Assembly (NCBI GenBank): GCA_016840855.1
Contig: JAEORO010000132.1
Span: forward strand, 1-62,417
DNA from: Candidatus Thorarchaeota archaeon
GTDB taxonomy: Archaea > Asgardarchaeota > Thorarchaeia > Thorarchaeales > Thorarchaeaceae
Direction: 5' to 3'
DNA: 62,417 nucleotides
The notes below the pieces were generated by a model that did not search any database, had not been told where the DNA came from, and was given only the letters and a program-made list of their open reading frames with translations. Made by a program: the position numbers and the translations under genes. This document shows positions 34,377-41,111 of the stretch, piece by piece. Position 1 is the stretch's first letter; each line of letters begins with the position of its first letter.

Positions 34377-35030
34377 TTGGATGCTTCAGAGGATATGGTG
34401 AAAGTATCACGTAGTCTGAATTATTCCGTTGATGATTCGACCACAGTCTTCAGAATCGCATGGTATGAAGTTGCTTCGAAACCCAACGTAATCCTAGAAG
34501 AGTATAGAGAGGCCGAGAGTCAGGTTTTCAAAGGAGAGGCGAAATTCTCACTTCGTATCGCTGGCGAGAGAGCACTGGCTAACATCTCTGTTGATGGAGC
34601 TAAGTCGACTATCGGAGTTGAGGCTGAAGGGGTTGATGAAGTTGCAGTTGGTATCTTTCTAGATGGTTTCGCAGGATCTTTAAACAATGCACTTGCGAAA
34701 TACGATGCATTATCAGATGATCATAAGTCTAAATTGAAACGAGCTCTCGTAGCAAAGACCTGCTGGGACAGAATGGTGCGTGAAATCCTCAACAAGGCGC
34801 CTCTCAATGATGTTTACATACAGGTGGCTCATGGTCGCGAGATGATGATTAAAGCCACAGAAGGAGAGGAAAATGTACCCTCCCTCACCTTGACCACATC
34901 CGGATGGCTCTCAAAGATAGAATCCCTCCCTCGTGATGAAACATTACCTAGTAACATTGCCTCTGAGCTTGCAAAGAAGAGTATAGAATGGAAGAAAGAG
35001 ACCCAAGACATTATCAGCCGTTACATTTAG
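34377..35030 (+). CDS. Unrecognised protein inside the selenocysteine operon
   Basis: A 217-residue soluble protein, no family recognised. It begins at TTG 34377 after GGGAGG, 31 bases after SepSecS, and ends 43 bases before tRNA-Sec, so it lies in the Sec operon. The N-terminal half is alpha/beta (SRSLNYSVDDSTTVFRIAWY; GEAKFSLRIAGERALANISV; GVEAEGVDEVAVGIFLDGFA). The C-terminal half is helical with a basic patch (DHKSKLKRALVAKTCWDRMV). No RNA-binding or enzymatic motif is visible. Context suggests a helper of Sec synthesis or insertion. Confidence 0.8.
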   Translation: MDASEDMVKVSRSLNYSVDDSTTVFRIAWYEVASKPNVILEEYREAESQVFKGEAKFSLRIAGERALANISVDGAKSTIGVEAEGVDEVAVGIFLDGFAGSLNNALAKYDALSDDHKSKLKRALVAKTCWDRMVREILNKAPLNDVYIQVAHGREMMIKATEGEENVPSLTLTTSGWLSKIESLPRDETLPSNIASELAKKSIEWKKETQDIISRYI

Positions 35031-35073
35031 ATTCTGAATTGGTCTTCTTGCATCAGGAAATTCACTATTCTAT

Positions 35074-35164
35074 GGCCTCCTACAGGACCGGTGGTCTGGT
35101 TCCGTGGGCTTCAACCCCATGAACGTGCAAGCGTTGAGAGTTCGATTCTCTTAGGAGGCCGCCA
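35074..35164 (+). tRNA. tRNA-Sec, anticodon UCA
   Basis: A full selenocysteine tRNA can be folded. The acceptor stem is nine perfect pairs (GGCCTCCTA with TAGGAGGCC), discriminator G at 35161 and CCA encoded at 35162-35164. The anticodon stem CGTGGG/CCCATG encloses loop CTTCAAC with anticodon TCA at 35111-35113. A long variable arm (AACG/CGTT) and a short T stem with loop TTCGATT follow. The 9+4 acceptor/T layout, G discriminator and TCA anticodon are hallmarks of archaeal/eukaryotic tRNA-Sec. No TATA box is apparent in the 43 bases before it. Confidence 0.95.
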
Positions 35165-35359
35165 TTATTTCTTAGATTTCCTTAATGAATAATCCCGAAT
35201 TATATATCCAAGAACTAGCCCGACTAGGAATGTCATAAAAGGTCTAACATCTATATATCCCGTTAATTTGATAGTTTGTATTTGGAGTATGAATCCCCCA
35301 CACATTGCAAGCATTATGACAAGTAATAAGCTCAAGAATAGCAGAACAAAGAATTTCAC
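35165..35359 (-). CDS. Small two-helix membrane protein next to tRNA-Sec
   Basis: A 64-residue protein starting with GTG. Helix 1 spans about residues 2-25 (FFVLLFLSLLLVIMLAMCGG), helix 2 about 40-55 (PFMTFLVGLVLGYIIRDY), and the C-terminus is basic (SLRKSKK). Its stop codon is immediately next to the tRNA CCA end on the opposite strand. It lies downstream of PSTK on the same strand with an 81-base gap and is probably cotranscribed. No family recognised. Confidence 0.55.
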   Translation of the reverse strand: MKFFVLLFLSLLLVIMLAMCGGFILQIQTIKLTGYIDVRPFMTFLVGLVLGYIIRDYSLRKSKK

Positions 35360-35440
35360 AACAATATTCCCATGATCTTCCTATTCGTCATTCTTCTCGT
35401 CATTGATAGTTTCATAGGCCTCTGACATCACCAAATCTCC

Positions 35441-36190
35441 TTACAACAGTTTGTTCAATTCATCTACAAGTATCTCACTAACATCCTTGAGTGGAATCCT
35501 CCGTTCAATAGCGGAATAAAGAACGCCACGTCTAATGATTGATACTTTTCTACTTCCTCTCAACTCAGGATGTTTTTGGAGAAACTCAGACACTATTAAT
35601 CGGGTTTTTGTATCTAATTCATTGAACTCATTACTGGAAACCAAAAGTGGTTCTGGTTTGATTGCTGGCTCAAGTGTTTCAAGAATATCTAGAATCTCAG
35701 GAACGACCACTGACAACTCTTGAGTTTCCATATCAACCTCTAGCTCTGCGTTATCCCAGAGATACCGTCGTCCTGGATTATCAAATCTCTCAAAGATGTC
35801 CTCAATGACGCTGTCAGGAATGGGAGAGTTTTTTCGTTCTTTGTTCCATTGTAAGGCTGTAGTAACAGATGTGGAAACATGTATGATTCCAAATCCACAT
35901 CTATTCCCTATGGCTACATCAAACAACTCGTGTCTCATACTGGTGTAGTAGTTCGTGTCATCATGGATTATACTCTTGCCTTCTGCCACCAGTTTCTTGA
36001 CACGTTCAATTGCCTTCTGACGAACTGGTTTTTCCTTCTCAGGCATCCAATTTGTATAATATTCATCATCTCGCCAATCATCAGTCCTTACAATCTCCAC
36101 TTCGTAGTTCATTGCCTTTTGTATGGCATCAGCTAAAGCTGATTTGCCTGATGCTGGAAGTCCACATAGCACTAGGATGAACTGTTTCAT
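35441..36190 (-). CDS. pstK: L-seryl-tRNA(Sec) kinase (PSTK)
   Basis: A 249-residue kinase that phosphorylates Ser-tRNA(Sec) to give the SepSecS substrate. The P-loop is GLPASGKS (residues 10-17), followed by the Walker B-like TDDWRDDEYYTNW region, the DDTNYY segment, the arginine-rich RFDNPGRRYLWDNAEL and a helical C-terminal tRNA-binding region. It is divergent in orientation from the selB operon, with the tRNA between them, so the two transcripts converge. Length fits archaeal PSTK. Confidence 0.93.
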   Translation of the reverse strand: MKQFILVLCGLPASGKSALADAIQKAMNYEVEIVRTDDWRDDEYYTNWMPEKEKPVRQKAIERVKKLVAEGKSIIHDDTNYYTSMRHELFDVAIGNRCGFGIIHVSTSVTTALQWNKERKNSPIPDSVIEDIFERFDNPGRRYLWDNAELEVDMETQELSVVVPEILDILETLEPAIKPEPLLVSSNEFNELDTKTRLIVSEFLQKHPELRGSRKVSIIRRGVLYSAIERRIPLKDVSEILVDELNKLL

Positions 36191-36240
36191 TGAAATCTAG
36201 AATCTACTATTGAGTCGCAGCAAATGAATGTAATGTTAGA

Positions 36241-36277
36241 AAAAGAAAGTGAAAGTAGTTGGGAGAATTCCCAACCA
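36241..36277 (-). terminator. Hairpin and T-rich tail after the second TFB gene
   Basis: Directly after the TFB stop, GTTGGGA and TCCCAAC form a perfect 7-pair stem with a 4-base loop (36258-36275). On the minus strand it is followed by a pyrimidine-rich run (TACTTTCACTTTCTTTTTCT). This matches an intrinsic-terminator layout; archaeal polymerase stops mainly at the U tract. Confidence 0.6.
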
Positions 36278-37222
36278 CTATGGCTTAATTGTAATCCGTA
36301 GACTGTTGGCTAAGTCCTTGTACCTATTTCGCACAGTCACTTCAGTCACATTTGAAGCTTCAGCAATCTCTCTTTGAGTACGTCTATCATCTTCAATGAT
36401 TCCAGCAATATAGAGTGCTGCTGCTGCAAGACCGCCTGGGTCTTTTCCAGCTGTAATCCCTCTCTTGCGAGCATCATTGATGATATTCATTGCAGTCTGG
36501 ATAGTCTTGCCATCAAGTCCGAGATCTGCAGAAATTCTAGGCATCAGGTCGTTCGCTGACGGAATTGGTACCTTGATGTCAACATTGCGTAGAATTAGAC
36601 GGACACACTGACCAAGCTCCTTCCGGTTGACTCTAGCTTCTGTTACAATCTCATCAAGTTGTCTTGGAATCTTATGAATCCTACACGAGAGATAGATAGT
36701 TGCAGCTACCATGCCCTCAATACTTCTTCCTCTTACAAGACGCCTACCTAAGGCTTTCCTGTAAATGAGTGCAGAGGTTTCTTTAGTTTCTTGAGGAACT
36801 CCAAGCTGTGATGTGAGCCTGTCCATCTCGCTCATAGCAATGCTAAGGTTTCTGTGCTGAGAGCTGTGCACTAGGGTTCTAATTTGCCATTTTCGCATCC
36901 GATAGATTGCTGCACGGCTATTTGCGGCAATCGCGCGACCATTTGCATCTCTGTCACTCCAGCCAATTGTCGTGGCAAGACCTTTGTCTGCCATTGTCAA
37001 TGTCATTGGAGACCCTGTTCGTGCTCTAGAGTTGCGCTCTTCAGAAGTAAAAGCTCTCCATTCAGGTCCAGAATCTAGGATTCTCTCATTCATAACACAT
37101 CCACAAGATGTGCATATGTGCTCTCCACGTGTCAAGTCTTGGTAAAAATCACTACCACCACATACAGAACAAACAGTCATACCTGGTCGACTAATTGTTG
37201 TGGGTCGTGCCGATCTTGCCAT
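36278..37222 (-). CDS. tfb: Transcription initiation factor TFB (TFIIB-like), copy 2
   Basis: A 314-residue TFB. Zinc ribbon CSVCGG...CTSCGC at residues 18-42, B-reader EWRAFTSEERNSRARTGSPM, and two cyclin repeats ending with RTQREIAEASNVTEVTVRNR. It shares the core blocks with TFB copy 1 (19000-19968) but the N-terminus and linker differ. TTATATA (minus strand, 37335-37341) is a good TATA box about 113 bases before the ATG. A hairpin terminator follows the stop. Confidence 0.96.
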   Translation of the reverse strand: MARSARPTTISRPGMTVCSVCGGSDFYQDLTRGEHICTSCGCVMNERILDSGPEWRAFTSEERNSRARTGSPMTLTMADKGLATTIGWSDRDANGRAIAANSRAAIYRMRKWQIRTLVHSSQHRNLSIAMSEMDRLTSQLGVPQETKETSALIYRKALGRRLVRGRSIEGMVAATIYLSCRIHKIPRQLDEIVTEARVNRKELGQCVRLILRNVDIKVPIPSANDLMPRISADLGLDGKTIQTAMNIINDARKRGITAGKDPGGLAAAALYIAGIIEDDRRTQREIAEASNVTEVTVRNRYKDLANSLRITIKP

Positions 37223-37550
37223 TTTTAAATCACCTATCTACATCCACTTGAGATATGGCCGCAAACATGCTTGGCCAAAGGATATGCAAAATCACAGCCC
37301 GAAGAGGATGCTCCCCAAAGCGCTATTATTTACGTATATAAGTGTAAGCATCCGTGAGCTATTGCACCACGCGTTTCCTGATTTCATCAAGAAAACATAC
37401 TATCCTCATACATACGTATGAGTTGACTCACATTAGCAAAAAAACAACAAAAGAAGGCGAGGTGAACGTCCGAAACGAAAGGAAGTCTAGCTGTGTGGGG
37501 GCAGCCAGAAATCAAGGAGATGATCAGACGTTCTACCTCTTAATTGCGTA
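37223..37550 (-). promoter_or_regulatory. Upstream region of TFB copy 2 with dyads
   Basis: No gene supported in this 328-base gap. It holds the TATA box for TFB (37335-37341) and, about 65 bases further upstream, overlapping dyads: CTCATAC-ATAC-GTATGAG including the palindrome CATACGTATG (37411-37420), then TGAGT-TG-ACTCA. A GTG-started 49-codon frame at 37462 runs antisense into the next gene and is not convincing. Confidence 0.45.
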
Positions 37551-38123
37551 TCACTCCAGACAAGACATCTGTTTTATGGCTGACTCAGGAATGATGTGGA
37601 TATTATCATAGTACTCGGTACCATCGTTGACAACAGTCTTTGAGAGGGCTAATTTCATCATTCCCTCGCTCTTCCCAAGCATGTATCCTGCGACATATTG
37701 TAGTGGGACACGCATCTTGTCTGCCTGCTCTTTAGACATGGCGCAGCACTCAACTCCGGGGCTTTCAAAGATGACCTCGATTATCTGGTGGTCCTCGCAC
37801 GCTGGGTGTCGACTCAGTTCTTTCGTCCGCTCAGAAATCCTTGTCTTTCCGCTGATACTTTCCACTCTGGCATGATCATAATGGAATGGGTCTCCAGTGA
37901 GTCGGTGGACTGATGGTGCTAAGAAGAGTGTCTTCTCACTAAGTTCCGCAACTTCATTACCACCACTATCGACGTATCTCTTATCTTCGCTTTCTCCGAC
38001 TAGGTAGCGTATTCTGTACGTCTTTGCATCTACTCTCTTCTTTTCTTCACCTTCATTCACGGTGACCATTGTATCATCCCACATCTCCATTGCAGAGAAG
38101 GGGTTACTTGCAGCTTCAGTCAT
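37551..38123 (-). CDS. Uncharacterised 190-residue protein
   Basis: Not recognised. The protein is soluble and alpha/beta: TYRIRYLVGESEDKRYVDSG, then SEKTLFLAPSVHRLTGDPFH, then HPACEDHQIIEVIFESPGVE, and a helical region EQADKMRVPLQYVAGYMLGK. Three Cys lie at HPAC and VECC. There is no membrane segment. It diverges from the ICMT-like gene across a 73-base region with a palindromic operator-like sequence, suggesting shared control. Confidence 0.72.
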   Translation of the reverse strand: MTEAASNPFSAMEMWDDTMVTVNEGEEKKRVDAKTYRIRYLVGESEDKRYVDSGGNEVAELSEKTLFLAPSVHRLTGDPFHYDHARVESISGKTRISERTKELSRHPACEDHQIIEVIFESPGVECCAMSKEQADKMRVPLQYVAGYMLGKSEGMMKLALSKTVVNDGTEYYDNIHIIPESAIKQMSCLE

Positions 38124-38148
38124 TTATTGTTCACCTAAGTGAAATTTA

Positions 38149-38178
38149 TTAACTATAGTTAAATACACAATAGTTAAC
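38149..38178. promoter_or_regulatory. Operator-like palindrome TTAACTATAGTTAA with a repeated half-site
   Basis: A perfect 14-base palindrome at 38149-38162 is followed by a further TAGTTAA at 38171-38177, so half-sites repeat at a 14-base interval. The element overlaps the probable core promoter (AGTTAAATAC) about 30 bases before the ATG at 38197, implying a leaderless transcript. A shared repressor site for the divergent genes is likely by position. Confidence 0.5.
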
Positions 38179-38196
38179 TTATAAGGTTAGTGTAAC

Positions 38197-38811
38197 ATGA
38201 AATACTCACTACAAGAAGGGTTTTACATCGTGATTGAATACTTCTATATCATATTAGCAACCTCGCTCTTTGGTCTGCAACATTCTGGAATGTCGTCTCT
38301 CTCGGTCAAAGCGAGAATAATTGACAGATGGGGAAAAGAGGGTTATGCTCGTATTTTTGACGCGTTGAGTGTCGTTACTCTCCTAATAGCATTCATCTCA
38401 ATGAATTTCTGGGATTGGCTATATTTTATCATGAATCCTACGCAGATTCAACCTATTCTCTTCTCGATGGGAATCTTGTTAGTTGTCATTGGAGCCGTCA
38501 TTTCGTTAATGGCTTCCAGAGTTATATCAGTGAGTACTGTAGCTGATATGAGAACTGACAGGAAGGCTGAACTTGTCACTGATGGAATATATTCTCGCGT
38601 ACGACATCCATTGTATCTTGCAACAGTACTGGTCCTATCTGCCTTAGCACTCATCTATCCTTTCCTCCCAGTGACTGTATTTTCACTCTGTATGATATTC
38701 TACACGATGATAGGTGCATTCTTTGAGGAAAGAAAACTTGTGTTACACTATGGAGATGAATATCTCAAGTATAGGGAAAAAGCAGGATTCATATTTCCAC
38801 GACTACGCTAG
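38197..38811 (+). CDS. Isoprenylcysteine carboxyl methyltransferase-like membrane protein
   Basis: A 204-residue integral membrane protein with about five helices. The C-terminal half carries the ICMT/PEMT-type SAM motif: LVTDGIYSRVRHPLYLATVL and the ending EERKLVLHYGDEYLKYREKA, with RHPLY and the Glu-Glu pair as in the family. Archaeal members methylate unknown substrates (lipid or protein). The 3' end overlaps the convergent gene at 38808 by four bases. The start ATG is about 30 bases from a TATA-like block, so the message is probably leaderless. Confidence 0.85.
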   Translation: MKYSLQEGFYIVIEYFYIILATSLFGLQHSGMSSLSVKARIIDRWGKEGYARIFDALSVVTLLIAFISMNFWDWLYFIMNPTQIQPILFSMGILLVVIGAVISLMASRVISVSTVADMRTDRKAELVTDGIYSRVRHPLYLATVLVLSALALIYPFLPVTVFSLCMIFYTMIGAFFEERKLVLHYGDEYLKYREKAGFIFPRLR

Positions 38812-39248
38812 CTGTCAATCATCTTTTGAATCTTCGACAGATGTCTAGAACGTTTTACGGCCTCAGATGTGATTTCATGCAGTTCGCCTTTCTCTATTAC
38901 AAAATGAGCCGTTTCTATATCTGGAGCAAAGTGTCGCTTAATGTCTTCTACTACATAGTGAAGCTGGATGCAATGAGGACTTCCATCCACCGTGAGGGTT
39001 GAGACTTTCCTGATTTCAGAGTATTTCACGATAGATGCGATCTTGAAACCTGCCTGATTCATGTGTGTTTCTTCAAGACATAAGTGGAGAGCAAAGTGAC
39101 CACCATCTCGCTCGCAGATGTCTTTAACAATGTCCAAATTTGTATCTGTGCAGCTACCAACTATTAGTAGATTCTTCTTTTCCCTTAGTCGTTTATCTCC
39201 AACATTGATACTCATGAGATGTTGTGAAACTGCACACTCGTCACTCAT
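38808..39248 (-). CDS. Uncharacterised 146-residue protein with conserved-looking Cys
   Basis: No family recognised with confidence. N-terminal MSDECAVSQHL, then KKNLLIVGSCTDTNLDIVKD, HFALHLCLEETHMN, and a GSPHCIQLHYVVEDI segment. Four Cys and several His could bind metal or redox groups. It is the last gene of a three-gene operon (40905 to 38808). ATG 39248 follows AGGAAATGG; ATG 39257 overlapping the upstream stop is the alternative. Partner genes are an aspartoacylase-like protein and a methyltransferase-fold protein. Confidence 0.7.
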   Translation of the reverse strand: MSDECAVSQHLMSINVGDKRLREKKNLLIVGSCTDTNLDIVKDICERDGGHFALHLCLEETHMNQAGFKIASIVKYSEIRKVSTLTVDGSPHCIQLHYVVEDIKRHFAPDIETAHFVIEKGELHEITSEAVKRSRHLSKIQKMIDS

Positions 39249-39250
39249 TG

Positions 39251-40192
39251 CTACCATTTCCTACGCTTTTGCGTAGGTTCTTCTTGTTCTCCTGCCTTAG
39301 AAGTCCATTGGTCTCCAAGTGGAGCCGCAATCCGCGCGATCATGTCCCCTTCAAAGACATAGTTTATCCGACTGAGTGAAATGACAGCTCCATTGAAGGG
39401 AGTTGCTATCTCTTTCTTATCCTGAACATGACCCAAGACATCGCCATTGTCAACAGTCTCGCCGAGGTTCACTGTGGGGACAAAGAATCCCTCTGCGTCC
39501 ACATTGACATGTTGTAGTCTTCCCATGAGTGTGTTTGAGGCTTCAATTCTTTCTCCTACTATCATGTCTTTATTGCGCAATAGATTAAGAATGGCTTCTC
39601 TCACTTCCACAGCGGCTTGAGAGTCTACTTGATCAGTATCGCCTCTCATTTCAACTGATACTGCAGGTATTCCATCATGTGCTGCTTCGGTTGTCAGTGC
39701 ACCTCTCATACCGGTCGACTGCACTACATACGGTAGTCCAATCTGAGAAGCAAGGTTTCTCACATGGATATAATCCCTGTGCAATCCTATGATATGGCTA
39801 GTGCAGTTCTGCCACCCCGTGCGAAGTTCTATAATATAGTCCGCGGTGGAAGCTCTACGCCAAATTTCCCATGCAGTCCTTTCAGTCACAGTACCATGTT
39901 CGTTTCCAGGGAAAACGGTGTCAAGATCCTTCGAGTCAAGCGGAGAAACCTTTAGTCCAAGACGAAAAGCTAAGGGACTTGCCACAGGAAGGAATGTCAC
40001 AGAACCATCAATTCTATCCAACCCCTCGAGGTGCCTCATGATGAGATAGCATGCGTACACATCTGTGGCTGAGCGTCCATTCATGGCTGCCAGGATAAAC
40101 ACATTTGGACGTTCTTCTCCAAATGTATAATATCCAAGAGTAGTTCCAGTCTTTAAGTCGATGTCTACAGCATCAACTACTGCCTTGACCAT
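39251..40192 (-). CDS. Aspartoacylase/AstE-family protein with altered metal site
   Basis: About 313 residues of the succinylglutamate desuccinylase/aspartoacylase family (M14-like). The order of family segments is preserved: VFILAAMNGRSATDVYACYL, VTFLPVASPLAFRLGLKVSP, DSKDLDTVFPGNEHGT, TADYIIELRTG, and a beta C-terminal domain (NLGETVDNGDVLGHV; ATPFNGAVISL). The usual zinc ligands (H-x-x-E and a later H) are not at their places: NGRSATD and ELRTG stand there. The ATG at 40192 follows GAAGGTC; a GTG at 40288 would add an N-terminus with five His in a row. It may be inactive or use another chemistry. Confidence 0.75.
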   Translation of the reverse strand: MVKAVVDAVDIDLKTGTTLGYYTFGEERPNVFILAAMNGRSATDVYACYLIMRHLEGLDRIDGSVTFLPVASPLAFRLGLKVSPLDSKDLDTVFPGNEHGTVTERTAWEIWRRASTADYIIELRTGWQNCTSHIIGLHRDYIHVRNLASQIGLPYVVQSTGMRGALTTEAAHDGIPAVSVEMRGDTDQVDSQAAVEVREAILNLLRNKDMIVGERIEASNTLMGRLQHVNVDAEGFFVPTVNLGETVDNGDVLGHVQDKKEIATPFNGAVISLSRINYVFEGDMIARIAAPLGDQWTSKAGEQEEPTQKRRKW

Positions 40193-40278
40193 GGTAAGAC
40201 CTTCTTTCAACTGATGATGATGATGATGGAAGTATATCTCCCAAAGATATGAAAGAGTGTAAGACCTCAAATTTCTGT

Positions 40279-40905
40279 TTAAATCCACTCTGGTTGGCAG
40301 TTGAAGAAGAAAATGTCCGTCTTGAATTCCCGTTCCAAGAAGTAGTCATGTCTACTCAGTGCGTATCTACTCTGTAATGGGATATGGGGGTATTCGAAGA
40401 TATCTGTGTGTCCACACATCTCAGGATTTCCTATCCATGCTATAGGTTTCCCTAGTTTTACGATCTCAATACCAGACATTGAGAGGTATGGTTCCCAACA
40501 CATGATAATGAATGATGGTGAATACTTTCCAATCGCTTCAATCGCGTCTAGTTTTTCCACCCACTTTGGGTATGCGATATTATATCGACCATCTTTACTG
40601 TCTGTTGCAATACAGCGTTTCTTGACCAATAGTTTTAGAAATTCAGTAAGCCTTCCATCACCACTCATCACTTCGAGAACTGGTCCTTTTACTTTCCTTG
40701 AACCGACTGCTCTGTTTATTATCTGAGCAAGCTCATCAATGAACTCTCTGTTGAAAATCTGAAAAATCCATCTACCCGCTCTGTTAGCTCCATCGCAGTA
40801 TGATTTCACATCTCCTTTCTTTTCCAATTTTTGGAAGAATCGAAGGACGTCTGAGAAGGGCAATAGCTCATAGTGAATATCGATGTATTCATCATGGTAG
40901 TCCAT
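40279..40905 (-). CDS. Methyltransferase-fold protein
   Basis: About 208 residues. Motif I of class I SAM methyltransferases is visible as PVLEVMSGDGRLTEFL (about residue 70), followed by the acidic-tipped strand CIATDS and the motif IV-like strand PSFIIMCWEPY. Substrate unknown. The ATG at 40905 follows GAGGAGAAGGA, a strong ribosome site, and is preferred to the TTG at 40941. It is the first gene of the operon with the aspartoacylase-like gene 86 bases downstream. Confidence 0.75.
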   Translation of the reverse strand: MDYHDEYIDIHYELLPFSDVLRFFQKLEKKGDVKSYCDGANRAGRWIFQIFNREFIDELAQIINRAVGSRKVKGPVLEVMSGDGRLTEFLKLLVKKRCIATDSKDGRYNIAYPKWVEKLDAIEAIGKYSPSFIIMCWEPYLSMSGIEIVKLGKPIAWIGNPEMCGHTDIFEYPHIPLQSRYALSRHDYFLEREFKTDIFFFNCQPEWI

Positions 40906-41050
40906 TCCTCTTCTCCTCTTTTTTGCAACATTCTTAGTCAACCCTAGCTAACCATAGCTCTAATAAGGGAAACTCTATTGCATAGATGGAGAGAGTGAGC
41001 CAGGATGGATTGCGTTCTCGATAACTAACATTTACTCCTTTTGCGAGCCC

Positions 41051-41057
41051 TTTATAG
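41051..41057 (+). promoter_or_regulatory. TATA box of leuS
   Basis: TTTATAG lies 61 bases before the LeuRS ATG, predicting a leader of about 35 bases that ends in GAGAGGTTACTGGAC before the start codon. Confidence 0.6.
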
Positions 41058-41111
41058 CGGTCGCTATCTTGGACTTTTCCCATCCTTCAATGTCAAGAGA
41101 GGTTACTGGAC

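Noticed and set aside
35381-35428. 15-codon frame (MSEAYETINDEKNDE) after PSTK with GGAG upstream
   Set aside because: Too short, no similarity and no independent sign of coding; kept only as a remark.
37462-37611. 49-codon frame antisense to the end of the 37551 gene
   Set aside because: It overlaps a better gene on the other strand and shows no family features.
40195-40288. N-terminal extension with five His in a row in the aspartoacylase frame
   Set aside because: The frame opens upstream at a GTG inside the previous gene, but the ATG at 40192 has a good ribosome site and gives a family-like start. The repeated His codons (ATGATG repeats) lie in the short gap between genes.
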